Origin: Paenibacillus taichungensis
GTDB taxonomy: Bacteria > Bacillota > Bacilli > Paenibacillales > Paenibacillaceae
Direction of reading: 5' to 3'
Length of the DNA stretch: 64,000 nt
Assembly: GCF_003287275.1 (NCBI RefSeq)
Contig: NZ_QEVW01000005.1
Location: 310,001-374,000 of the forward strand
The position numbers and the translations under genes are program-made. Below the pieces are notes generated by a model, which did not search any database, was not told the origin of the DNA, and saw only the letters and a list, made by a program, of their open reading frames with translations. Shown piece after piece: positions 26,583 through 34,907 of this stretch (positions are counted from its first letter, which is position 1; each line of letters begins with the position of its first letter).

Positions 26583-26617
26583 TAAAAAGCCCGTTCATTA
26601 GTGAACAGGCTTTTTCT
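26583..26617 (+). terminator. Intrinsic terminator of the VOC gene
   Basis: AAAAAGCC-GTTCA pairs with TGAAC-GGCTTTTT around TTAG, with one mismatch, and the right arm runs into TTTTTCT. The arms are symmetrical enough to work on both strands. Confidence 0.85.
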
Positions 26618-26804
26618 ATATATTTTGCTCAAATCCAAACCTGCCTGCATACATCGCTGTTTTCCCATGTTGTTTCGCAGAAATTCCACGTGATTTATTG
26701 CATATTTTTTTTCAATTGGATACGCGACACCACATATTACCCGTTTCTAACGTTAAAGATTTGAGTTAAATTACATACTATAGCGTTTTAAAGGAGGCTT
26801 CGAT

Positions 26805-27473
26805 ATGTGCGGAAGATTCACGATTACAGATCCAATCGAAGAAATTATGGACAGGTACTATGCTTCTATTGCTGAGGGATTTGAGTACAAACCTAATTAC
26901 AACGCTGCGCCTATGCAATTCATCCCTACAATTATCGGCAGTAAGGACGGTAATCGATTGGGGTCGCTCCGATGGGGTCTGGTTCCTAATTGGGCCAAGG
27001 ATGAAAAAATAGGCAATAAGATGATAAACGCCCGTGCAGAGACACTCACAGAGAAACCAGCCTTTAAACGCCTGATCAGTTCCAAGCGTTGTATTATCCC
27101 ATGCTCGGGATTTTATGAATGGAAAAAGGACGGATCCATAAAGCAACCAATGCGGATTTTAATGAAAGATGACTCCATCTTCTCACTTGCTGGCCTATAC
27201 GATACTTGGATTGATCCAGAAGGCAACAAGCTTTCAACTTGCACCATCATTACTACTGAACCTAACCGTCTTATGACTGACATCCACGATCGTATGCCAG
27301 TCATTCTCCGGCCGCAAGATGAAGCGGATTGGCTAAACAAGGAATCGGACAAGGAAAGCGTTCTGAGGCTTCTCAGCCCGTATGAGGCCGATGAAATGAT
27401 AGCATACAAGGTGGATTCTGCAGTAGGTAATGTGCGAAATAATCACGAGGAATTGATCAAAGAGGTCAGTTAA
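26805..27473 (+). CDS. SOS response-associated peptidase (YedK/HMCES family)
   Basis: A 222-residue SRAP domain protein. It begins MCGRF; Cys2 becomes the N-terminal nucleophile after methionine removal and forms a thiazolidine with abasic sites in single-stranded DNA. Other active-site segments are YNAAPMQ with the conserved Asn, WGLVPNWAKDEKIGNKMINARAE, the Glu of GFYEWKK, and HDRMPVIL with the catalytic His. The ATG has AAAGGAGG. I saw no clear LexA box directly upstream. It stands alone between the VOC gene and the convergent AraC fusion gene. Confidence 0.95.
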   Translation: MCGRFTITDPIEEIMDRYYASIAEGFEYKPNYNAAPMQFIPTIIGSKDGNRLGSLRWGLVPNWAKDEKIGNKMINARAETLTEKPAFKRLISSKRCIIPCSGFYEWKKDGSIKQPMRILMKDDSIFSLAGLYDTWIDPEGNKLSTCTIITTEPNRLMTDIHDRMPVILRPQDEADWLNKESDKESVLRLLSPYEADEMIAYKVDSAVGNVRNNHEELIKEVS

Positions 27474-27514
27474 GAATAAAAAGGAGCAGCAAGCTTATCG
27501 CCGCTGTTCCTTTC
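27474..27514. terminator. Terminator between convergent SRAP and AraC-fusion genes
   Basis: AAAGGAGCAGC (27480-27490) pairs with GCTGTTCCTTT (27503-27513). The minus strand then reads TTTTTATTC, so it mainly ends the AraC-fusion transcript; the plus-strand T-run is short. Confidence 0.65.
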
Positions 27515-27573
27515 AGGTGACCACGCCTTTAATTTGATTTTTGAGTTAATTTAGTCTTCACGTGTTGTCTAAT

Positions 27574-29235
27574 TCAGCCCAAATACCGTAGTATATCATC
27601 GATCTTCTTCCCATGGGAGATGACACCGTAATTCATCCAGGTCATAAAATCCACCTCATATACGTGACCGCTTTTTACGGCAGGCAGCCGTTTCCACTCA
27701 TCTCTTTCCAGGAGCTTCCGTTCCTCTCCGGGATAGGCAGAATTCATATTATCAAATGTGATAAAGAGGTGATCTGCTTCAAGCTGACATAGCTGCTCCA
27801 GCCCAATACCGACTCTTCGATTTTGGCTTGCCCATTGCTGTACACGGAAATGCGGAGTTAATCCTAAATCTTGATACAATACAGGACCTACGTAACCATA
27901 ATGGTTCCCATAGAGTGTAATTTCCGATGTAGAAATACGCAAAAAAGCGACGGTTTTTCCACGCATATATCGTTTCAAAAGTTTCTTGGCTGCCTGCGCC
28001 TTTTCCTCATAATCACCTATGACATCCTGCACCCGGCTTACCTTTCCCAGCACATCCGCGGTGGATTTCAAAATGGAACGCCAATCCTCTCCCTGATGAC
28101 CCACGTAAAATGTCGGGGCTACTTGATCAAACCGCTCCAGATTCCAGCGTTGGTATCCGTTGTTCAGCATTATAAATTCAGGTACATTCGTCTCAATAAA
28201 CCCTATGTCCAGCTGAGAAACATCAAATTCAGGAACATCTTCCAACCCCAAATATTGCTGTCTTCCCCAAGAACGATGGGAAGTTTGCAGTATCGGTTTT
28301 ATTCCAAGTGCCAGTACAAAATCCTCCAGATACGGTGCAAACACACGTACTTCTTGACGGTAATGACGCCGATATACCCCTGGAGAAACACCTGCATATT
28401 GCTTGAATCGGCGACCGAAATAATATTCGTTATTAAATCCGACATTCTGTGCAATTTCATGCAAGCGATCATCGGTCATCTGTAACAGCAGTTTGGAATG
28501 CTCCAATCGTACAGCATTTATATAATCAAGCGGAAGCTTGCCTGTGATCTCCTTGAATTGTCGGGTATAACTGGATCTGGTAAGCCGGATCTCTGCTGCC
28601 AGATCGTCAACCGTTATGGGCTGATCATAGTGTTCGCGAATATAACGAATCGAGCTTTGAAGCCGGGCACGGTCATCCGGCGATTCAATCTCGGGATCAT
28701 TTTGCCGAAGCAGCACTCGAAACCACTCCTGAAAACGCAGTTGTATCTCCCATTGGTCCAACCAATTATGAGCAGTCTGCCCACGGGATATCTGTTCCAA
28801 CGATTTCAGACAGGAACTCCATGGGCTATAATTCAGCTCAATAAGAGGCAACCGATCTAGATCTGATATAAAGGCCGGCGGCTCTTGTTGCACCACTTCA
28901 TCTGTTATACTCAACTTACTGGCCTTATCTTCTTTCACCTCAGCTACCATCAGCTCAAGTCTATAATATTGCAACTCACTGGAGCCTTCAATCACAATGG
29001 TACGTCCAGCTGGAACAAACATAATCATCCCTTTTTCCAAACGAGTGTCCCTATTGTCCAAAGAATCTATTGAGCCATGCCCACCCGTCACTACGAAAAG
29101 AGCATGTGATGATGTCTTGTTATATGTCCGCCTGTTGGCGATATCGACTTGGCTATAATCTAAGTATTTCATATGTTGAAGCAAGCATAACCAGGGCTTG
29201 GGAATCCATTGCATTATTGTGGGGCACATGTTCAT
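27574..29235 (-). CDS. AraC regulator fused to a siderophore-binding-protein domain (Btr-like), copy 1
   Basis: A 553-residue fusion. Residues about 20-190 form an AraC-type cupin arm region. Residues about 195-295 carry two helix-turn-helix units, the first ITVDDLAAEIRLTRSSYTRQF and the second LHEIAQNVGFNNEYYFGRRF. The rest resembles a ferric-siderophore binding protein of the FeuA/TroA class (IGFIETNVPEFIMLN, VAFLRISTSEITLYG, HLFITFDNMN, WMNYGVISHGKKIDDIL) without a signal peptide, so it senses ligand inside the cell. In B. subtilis Btr has this architecture and activates feu genes with bacillibactin. A Fur box lies 16-35 bases upstream, so expression should rise under iron starvation. ATG 29235 has AAGGA seven bases upstream. 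Confidence 0.9.
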   Translation of the reverse strand: MNMCPTIMQWIPKPWLCLLQHMKYLDYSQVDIANRRTYNKTSSHALFVVTGGHGSIDSLDNRDTRLEKGMIMFVPAGRTIVIEGSSELQYYRLELMVAEVKEDKASKLSITDEVVQQEPPAFISDLDRLPLIELNYSPWSSCLKSLEQISRGQTAHNWLDQWEIQLRFQEWFRVLLRQNDPEIESPDDRARLQSSIRYIREHYDQPITVDDLAAEIRLTRSSYTRQFKEITGKLPLDYINAVRLEHSKLLLQMTDDRLHEIAQNVGFNNEYYFGRRFKQYAGVSPGVYRRHYRQEVRVFAPYLEDFVLALGIKPILQTSHRSWGRQQYLGLEDVPEFDVSQLDIGFIETNVPEFIMLNNGYQRWNLERFDQVAPTFYVGHQGEDWRSILKSTADVLGKVSRVQDVIGDYEEKAQAAKKLLKRYMRGKTVAFLRISTSEITLYGNHYGYVGPVLYQDLGLTPHFRVQQWASQNRRVGIGLEQLCQLEADHLFITFDNMNSAYPGEERKLLERDEWKRLPAVKSGHVYEVDFMTWMNYGVISHGKKIDDILRYLG

Positions 29236-29250
29236 TTCATCTTCCTTAAC

Positions 29251-29270
29251 TGAGAATTATTATCATTTAA
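29251..29270. promoter_or_regulatory. Fur box upstream of AraC fusion copy 1
   Basis: TGAGAATTATTATCATTTAA matches the Bacillus 7-1-7 Fur consensus TGATAATNATTATCA with few mismatches and sits just upstream of the fusion gene's ribosome binding site. Confidence 0.75.
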
Positions 29271-29283
29271 AACAGTGTATACG

Positions 29284-29325
29284 AAAAAAGAAAGCTCTTC
29301 AACCCTACTGAAGAACTTTCTTATG
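29284..29325 (-). terminator. Terminator of the orphan siderophore-binding lipoprotein gene
   Basis: On the minus strand AAGAAAG-TCTTCA pairs with TGAAGA-CTTTCTT (one mismatch) around a loop of about 7 bases, followed by TTTTTT. It separates the binding-protein gene from the AraC fusion gene. Confidence 0.85.
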
Positions 29326-29334
29326 GGAGTATGC

Positions 29335-30333
29335 TTATTGAATCATTTTTTGCAGAAGATCATCAATCTTCATTGAATTGGCTATGACTGCTCCTGATTG
29401 CCAGTGCGATCTTTCCATCATGTACACATGTTTGTTTTTAACGGCCGGAAGGGACTGCCACAACTTCCCGTCCAATACTTTGATGGCCGCCTGGTTCTCT
29501 TTGGAAGACCAATTCCCATTGGAAGGGAACACAATAATGTGGTCTGCATCCAGCTCCGGAATCGCCTCTTCTGACAGTAACTCCTGATATTCCTTCATGT
29601 TAGCTGCCAACGGATGCGGTGTTAATCCAACATCTGAATAGATAAATCCTGCAAGACGATTCTTTACGCCAAACAAAGCTAACGTCTTCTCAGTCACGTT
29701 AAGGCGTACAACGGCTACTGTCTCATTTCCAATCGCTTCTTGCAGCTTTGACTTGGCGTCTGCAATTTTGGCTTCAAATTCAGCCGCAACTTCTGCACCC
29801 TTTTCCGGTTTACCGACAACATCGGCAATGGTGGTCAAGATCTGATTGGAATCCTGCAAAATGTCCTCAGGCAAACGATACGTCGGTGCTACCTTGGAGT
29901 ACATTTCATATGTTGCTGCATCCACTCCATCCACAATGATTAGATCCGGATCATATTGAAGTAACGCTTCAATACTCCCAGTCAAATCGAACCGTGGCAC
30001 ATCCAGATCCAGATATTCCTGCACACCCCACATCGGATTATACCACTGTACGACAGGTGTGATATCGAGAGCCTTGAGATAATCTTCCACATAGATACCA
30101 GCAATCCGCTGCGGATGCACCGGGATCGTCACATCACCAAATCCATCCTGTACGACACGCGTCTCTGCTTCTTTTTCTGTTGTTTCAGAAGTACTGCCAT
30201 CCGAAACTGTGGTCTCAGATACAGGAGCCTGTTCTGCTTTTGACTCAGAATTTGCACTACAGCCCGATATAACTACAACCATAAGTAGCAGTATGATCGT
30301 CCAACCTTTAAACCCTTTATTGAACCTTACCAT
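29335..30333 (-). CDS. Iron-siderophore ABC transporter binding lipoprotein, no adjacent permease
   Basis: About 332 residues. The lipoprotein signal has a hydrophobic core IILLLMVVV and lipobox ISGC. A Ser/Thr/Glu linker is followed by the FeuA/FhuD-type fold: VVQDGFGDVTIPVHPQRIAG, YDPDLIIVDG, TVAVVRLNVTEKTLALFG, DADHIIVFPS and a C-terminal KIDDLLQKM helix. It would capture a ferric siderophore outside the membrane. ATG 30333 has AGGGGTG nine bases upstream and is preferred over GTG 30345. There are no permease genes beside it, so it may deliver to the FecCD pair at 37441-39446. A strong Fur box precedes it. Confidence 0.9.
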   Translation of the reverse strand: MVRFNKGFKGWTIILLLMVVVISGCSANSESKAEQAPVSETTVSDGSTSETTEKEAETRVVQDGFGDVTIPVHPQRIAGIYVEDYLKALDITPVVQWYNPMWGVQEYLDLDVPRFDLTGSIEALLQYDPDLIIVDGVDAATYEMYSKVAPTYRLPEDILQDSNQILTTIADVVGKPEKGAEVAAEFEAKIADAKSKLQEAIGNETVAVVRLNVTEKTLALFGVKNRLAGFIYSDVGLTPHPLAANMKEYQELLSEEAIPELDADHIIVFPSNGNWSSKENQAAIKVLDGKLWQSLPAVKNKHVYMMERSHWQSGAVIANSMKIDDLLQKMIQ

Positions 30334-30388
30334 GATTCCCTTCACCCCTATGTAATCTGTTGTTGTATTGGTGAGAATATGTTTTATG

Positions 30389-30408
30389 AATAATGATTAT
30401 CATTCTCA
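30389..30408. promoter_or_regulatory. Fur box upstream of the orphan binding lipoprotein gene
   Basis: GAATAATGATTATCATTCTC contains the near-perfect core ATAATGATTATCATT of the Fur consensus, 56 bases upstream of the start at 30333. Confidence 0.9.
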
Positions 30409-30513
30409 CTCAATGCTTAGATGAATTGTACCTTATGCTGTGCAGAACTCACAATACACATTCGAAGCTATTTTTTTATACAAACGAAAAGAATATACAA
30501 CCGTCACTCCCGC

Positions 30514-30888
30514 TTAACGCAGGGGCAATGTACTTTGTTGATAACGTTCAAGTAATTGCATAACAAATGAGTCCTGCATTTCGTCCTGTAACAGGGCCGC
30601 GCCAATCAATCCAATATCATCACTGACATATCCGGCTAATTCAGGATCGCCTACAAGAGCAATCGTTCGTTTGAAAGCCCGTTCCCTGCATGCACGCAGC
30701 ACTTCTCCTTCCACGACGTCTGTCTTCTGAGCAAACCGTTCAAATGCTTGCATCCACTCATCGGCAAATTCGGAAGCATCCCGTTGATTCAGATAGGCTT
30801 CCACATTCAGTCCTTCGAATGTTTGCTGACTAAGAATTCGCCCTTCATTCAAATCGGCCAGCAATTTATCCGCATCCACTCTGCTCAT
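30514..30888 (-). CDS. Small acidic protein of unknown function, end of the kinase/methyltransferase cassette
   Basis: A 124-residue soluble protein I do not recognise. It is probably mostly helical and acidic (DADKLLADLNEGRI, DASEFADEWMQAFERFAQK, DDIGLIGAALLQDEMQDSF), with no signal peptide or membrane span. ATG 30888 has GGAGG eight bases upstream and is preferred over the start at 30906. It follows the 30979 methyltransferase gene by about 90 bases on the same strand and looks like the last gene of the cassette that begins at 35720. A partner or stability factor for one of the enzymes is possible; this is inference. Confidence 0.7.
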   Translation of the reverse strand: MSRVDADKLLADLNEGRILSQQTFEGLNVEAYLNQRDASEFADEWMQAFERFAQKTDVVEGEVLRACRERAFKRTIALVGDPELAGYVSDDIGLIGAALLQDEMQDSFVMQLLERYQQSTLPLR

Positions 30889-30978
30889 CTGGCTTCCCTC
30901 CTCCAATCGGTGCTGTCAAATACATTTCGGGAATCACAAAACGCTTCATCTCATTTCACGCCGTGTCCCCTTTTTTAT

Positions 30979-31932
30979 CTAGTCCAGTCGCGTAATTCGC
31001 GTCATTTGCTGTGTGGGTGTTATCCAGGTTCGACATACAAAGTACTGTGGCAGTTGATCTACGAATGACTCTATGAAAGGAACACTCGGCGCATAGAAGA
31101 AGGAACCTCCTGGTTTTAGCGCTCTTAAAAGTTCCATATATTTCTGAGCGTATACTTCTGGTTCGCCGTCTGCCTTGAGATGATGATGTGTGAAATGGTT
31201 GGAGAATGCCAAATGGGAAATTATTGTCCCCCACTGTTCTTGTTCAAATGAAGTTTCCATCCAGCCCATACGTCGCAAAAACGGCAGATCTTCCAATTCA
31301 TCCACTTGTCTGTCCATCCCATAAGCTTCAATTTTTTTACTACGTAAATAATGGACCAAATTGGCCTGCGGACCGCAGCCAAGATCAAGCACCGGCGGAT
31401 GCAGGTGCTCTATATCCAAGCCGAGCCAAGATACCTGCAGATCCGCCGAATACTCCTCACACGGCACCCAGAACAGATGTGGATCCATTGTGTATTTTTT
31501 AAACAAGTCCTCGCCGTTAGTCTGTATTAGAAATGTTTTTAACTGTTGATAATGCTTCTGGAAAAATTGCTGTAATACCTCTTCCTCTGCCCTCTCATTC
31601 TGCAAAAGAGACCAGATCCGCATAAATTGATCTTTATATAATTCTGCCAATTGCAACTTGTCTTTGCTCGTAAACTGCATAAACTGGTTCACATGGATAA
31701 AATGGCGGATTCCTTGATCTGCTAGTTTAATTGTAAAATGACTCAATAATCCATCTGCAAAAATACGTTCTAATGCTTTTGCCACTTCAGCGCGATATTC
31801 CAAAAGCCAGGACAACGTTCGTGGAGATGGCCCTAATGCAGACTTGCCTCCATTATAAAATAAACTTTTATTGTCATTAAAACGGATTTGTTGCTCCATA
31901 AAGGACTCTATCAACTTGAGGTTCAGTATCAT
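30979..31932 (-). CDS. Class I SAM-dependent methyltransferase (second in cassette)
   Basis: Up to 317 residues. The N-terminal half (about 170 residues) is helical with no family I recognise. A Rossmann methyltransferase domain follows, with motif I PPVLDLGCGPQANLV, an acidic residue in AYGMDRQ for SAM ribose binding, WGTIISHLAFSNHF as motif IV and ALKPGGSFFYAPSVPF as post-motif. The final HPGG-like segment is typical of small-molecule or RNA methyltransferases. The ATG at 31932 is only two bases from AGGAGG, so the true start may be CTG 31926 (eight bases) or ATG 31899. The gene begins 38 bases after the histidine phosphatase gene. Substrate unknown. Confidence 0.8.
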   Translation of the reverse strand: MILNLKLIESFMEQQIRFNDNKSLFYNGGKSALGPSPRTLSWLLEYRAEVAKALERIFADGLLSHFTIKLADQGIRHFIHVNQFMQFTSKDKLQLAELYKDQFMRIWSLLQNERAEEEVLQQFFQKHYQQLKTFLIQTNGEDLFKKYTMDPHLFWVPCEEYSADLQVSWLGLDIEHLHPPVLDLGCGPQANLVHYLRSKKIEAYGMDRQVDELEDLPFLRRMGWMETSFEQEQWGTIISHLAFSNHFTHHHLKADGEPEVYAQKYMELLRALKPGGSFFYAPSVPFIESFVDQLPQYFVCRTWITPTQQMTRITRLD

Positions 31933-31970
31933 CGCCTCCTAACGTCGTTAGAACGTGTTACCTAAAGAAA

Positions 31971-32558
31971 CTAAATCTGATCATCCCACAATCGTGTTAC
32001 CTGAACCAGTCTGCCATCACGATCGAACTCAAGCTTGTAGATGTCCGGCATCGTTGTATTTGCCCAGAAGTCATAACCGTAGGACGGATCATAATAATTG
32101 AAAATCAACGTCATGATATCCCCATGGGTGCCAATCACTATTTTTTGTCCCGGATGCCTATCCAGAATTCGCTGTATAACAGCAATTGCCCGCGCCCCAG
32201 CGACTTCGCCGGATTCTCCACCTGAATAAGCAAATGCAGGATTGTTATAGAGCCTTTGTTTGGCTTCACGAAAATGTTCATGCTTCACTTCAGGACCGGA
32301 CAGCTCACGCTCACGCAAATCCTCTTCCGTGACCACAATGCCATCTGACACTTCGGCCAACCCCTGAATCGTATCCACGGCCCGTCTATACGGACTGGAA
32401 TAAAACAACCGGATCTGCTCCCGATGGAGCAAACCCGCAACGCTAGCCGCGTCTCTCTTCCCTTGTTCCGTCAGACTTCGCTCGCGTTCCTGCCCTTCGA
32501 TATATTCAGATTCCGCGTGCCTTACAAAATATAAAGCCGTGTTGGCTTCATTTGTCAT
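31971..32558 (-). CDS. Histidine phosphatase superfamily protein
   Basis: A 195-residue phosphoglycerate-mutase-like phosphatase. The catalytic motif is YFVRHAESEY (RHxE form of RHG), with YSSPYRRAVDTI carrying the second Arg, the acid/base Glu probably in EEDLRERELSG, and VIGTHGDIM with the second catalytic His. The family removes phosphate from sugars, nucleotides, cofactor precursors or proteins. Its start overlaps the large methyltransferase gene by four bases (ATGA), which strongly suggests a shared function. With an APH-type kinase in the same operon, addition and removal of a phosphate on one substrate can be imagined. Confidence 0.88.
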   Translation of the reverse strand: MTNEANTALYFVRHAESEYIEGQERERSLTEQGKRDAASVAGLLHREQIRLFYSSPYRRAVDTIQGLAEVSDGIVVTEEDLRERELSGPEVKHEHFREAKQRLYNNPAFAYSGGESGEVAGARAIAVIQRILDRHPGQKIVIGTHGDIMTLIFNYYDPSYGYDFWANTTMPDIYKLEFDRDGRLVQVTRLWDDQI

Positions 32559-34876
32559 CTGTCCGCCATTCCTTTCTTCTTTTCAATCACGATCAGGCAG
32601 GTGCTGTCAGGCAAAGGTGCAGGTTGACCCTGTTCATCCATAAATATAATTCGTTCTCCAAGCGCCTCCGTATATCCTTCCTGAAGAAAGTGCCGGAATG
32701 TAATAATCTCGGCTTGCTCCCCCAGTGCTTCATGAATACAGTGCTCATATGCCGATGGGGTAAATATGCCGAATTGTTCCTGAATCTCATGGACATATGC
32801 TTCTTCACCCCATGTATAGGTGTACAGAAATTCCATCGCATCGTTGATATCCAACAGCGCCTCGTCCTCAGAGATTCGCTCAAATTCAATGCTGCGTCCC
32901 TGGAAATCCTGTGCGTACCGCTCTAGCCATCGCATCCCATCCGGTTCGAGGAAACGAATTCGACGTTTCTGTGCTTCGGGTTCAGTCATGATGCCATCCC
33001 TGATCAGAATTCGGCCCCCAGGGGACAACACGTTAAACGAACTTCTTAACGCAGCAACGACCGTGTCCCTGTTGAATCTGCGTCCGTCACGCTCAATATA
33101 CGAATACAGTTCATGCAGAATGGATGAAAAAATAACCGTATCCACCGTGCCTGACTGCACGTATTGATCCAGTTGAAGAGCATCCCCCTTCAATACTTGC
33201 CAGCGATGTGCCTCCCGCTGCTTTTTGCGCTCCAACGCCTCAATGACATTCGCTGAAATATCAATGCCGATTGGTTCCATCTCAGGTCTTTCCTGTTCTA
33301 TCAGATCGAGCAATATTCCACCGCCGGGACCGATATCGAGCACACGTTTGCCAACCATGTAATCCAGCAGTACTTTCTTGTAATCACCTGAGCTGTTCAT
33401 GTCGGCCAGATACGTCTCTTCATTATGGAACCGATCATACGCATCCCGACGCAATCCGAATAGGTCAAATAACAGCAGCACAGCCTTTTCGTATAACGGA
33501 GACTTTTCTGCCTCAATACAGAATGCAATCAGTTTCTCCGCCGCTGGAGAAAATTCAAATGTCACAAATACCGTATCCCGCAAATCCCTGTGCCGTTCAA
33601 TCCGATGTGTCAGATGGGGGTAAGTGATCGTCTCACCGGCTTCAATTTGCTCCCACGAATATTGCTCCAAATACTTTTCAATCATTCGTTTCTTGTAAAT
33701 ATTCAGTTTCTTGACACCTTTATAATCATAATACATCGTGTTCATTAATGGTTCGAAGCTGATATGCCTCACTACATCCAATTGTTGCTCCTGCGAAGTC
33801 GAGTTCAAGCCCACTCCTTCTTCTTCGGTTACTCTGCCTATGCCTGTGCTGTTCATCGTCAAATCATCTACAGATAGCAACATAGCTTCACTGTGTAGCG
33901 TCAAAAGGAAGATCTTAACCATCTCCTGCAACGAAAAATCATGCATCGCTGACTCCACATACCATAAGGTCCGATGAGCCAGAGGAGCGAGAATTCTCTC
34001 TATCTCAAGCCGGGCTTGAAGTTTGGCATATGCTTCATCCATCGCTTCTCCCTGAAGTATAGACGAACTCCGTAAGCGTGAAAGCCGCTCCTTCACATTC
34101 CAGTCCGTATGATCCGGCTCTGTAATGATCCAACCTACGATACGCTGCACTTCAGCCTGCACTTGATTCCACAACGCTCTCTCAACGCCAGCAATGATGC
34201 ATTCATTTAATGCGATCAGGATGGCCTGCAATTCATCTGCGGTCAGCCACCCTTGCGGTATGAACGAGTGAAGCGGGGCATTTTCGGCAAATGGGATTTC
34301 TCCCCTGATGTACTGACCAATAAGTCCGTGTGTGGCAATAAGAGTATGAATGATCTCATGCCGAGGTGTGGGTGAACCATATGCGGTTTGCACAATTTGT
34401 GCACTACCACTTGGATCATCATTTGATAAATCACGCGAGGATTCTGATCGAGATGAATGTTCCTTCTCACGATGGCCTTGCTTGTCATGCAAATTTCCAA
34501 CACTTCCATACATGTCATATAGCTGTGCTGAACCGACATTGTGCACGAACAGGTTAACCCCCTGTTTCTGCCAATTTCGCCGCTGTTTCGGTGATCCTGC
34601 CTTTGCCGTTTCCGACCAGACCAGCACATCCTCCAGAATTTCTCGCATCCAAAAAGAAACTTGAAGCTGCTCCAGCACCTGGAGTGTGCGTTCTACATAA
34701 TCCAGTACCGGATTCGTGCCTTCCAGGTCAGCTATGGAATGAATGCGTTCCAGGTTAATATTCGGCTGCTCTGCCGCTGCCAGCAGCTGCAACCACGTTG
34801 GCTGCTCTTCCTCCGGGAGATGGCCTGACTTGTAAGATTGTATGGCCTTTAATGCGTTCAGCATGGATTTCTTCAC
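32555..34876 (-). CDS. Large multidomain SAM-dependent methyltransferase
   Basis: A 773-residue cytoplasmic protein. The methyltransferase core is in the C-terminal third: KRVLDIGPGGGILLDL (motif I, about residue 515), PIGIDISANVIEAL with the ribose-binding Asp, VLKGDALQLDQ, VDTVIFSSILHELYSY and VLSPGGRILIRDG. About 500 residues before it are mostly helical with a charged, Ser-rich insert (residues about 130-165), and I cannot assign them to a family. This is far longer than an ordinary methyltransferase. Two starts are plausible: GTG 34876 (AAGGA, seven bases) and ATG 34864. It is 31 bases after the kinase gene and overlaps the phosphatase gene. Substrate unknown. Confidence 0.85.
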   Translation of the reverse strand: MKKSMLNALKAIQSYKSGHLPEEEQPTWLQLLAAAEQPNINLERIHSIADLEGTNPVLDYVERTLQVLEQLQVSFWMREILEDVLVWSETAKAGSPKQRRNWQKQGVNLFVHNVGSAQLYDMYGSVGNLHDKQGHREKEHSSRSESSRDLSNDDPSGSAQIVQTAYGSPTPRHEIIHTLIATHGLIGQYIRGEIPFAENAPLHSFIPQGWLTADELQAILIALNECIIAGVERALWNQVQAEVQRIVGWIITEPDHTDWNVKERLSRLRSSSILQGEAMDEAYAKLQARLEIERILAPLAHRTLWYVESAMHDFSLQEMVKIFLLTLHSEAMLLSVDDLTMNSTGIGRVTEEEGVGLNSTSQEQQLDVVRHISFEPLMNTMYYDYKGVKKLNIYKKRMIEKYLEQYSWEQIEAGETITYPHLTHRIERHRDLRDTVFVTFEFSPAAEKLIAFCIEAEKSPLYEKAVLLLFDLFGLRRDAYDRFHNEETYLADMNSSGDYKKVLLDYMVGKRVLDIGPGGGILLDLIEQERPEMEPIGIDISANVIEALERKKQREAHRWQVLKGDALQLDQYVQSGTVDTVIFSSILHELYSYIERDGRRFNRDTVVAALRSSFNVLSPGGRILIRDGIMTEPEAQKRRIRFLEPDGMRWLERYAQDFQGRSIEFERISEDEALLDINDAMEFLYTYTWGEEAYVHEIQEQFGIFTPSAYEHCIHEALGEQAEIITFRHFLQEGYTEALGERIIFMDEQGQPAPLPDSTCLIVIEKKKGMADR

Positions 34877-34907
34877 CTCGTTATCCTTGTTAGTTAAGCT
34901 ATATATA

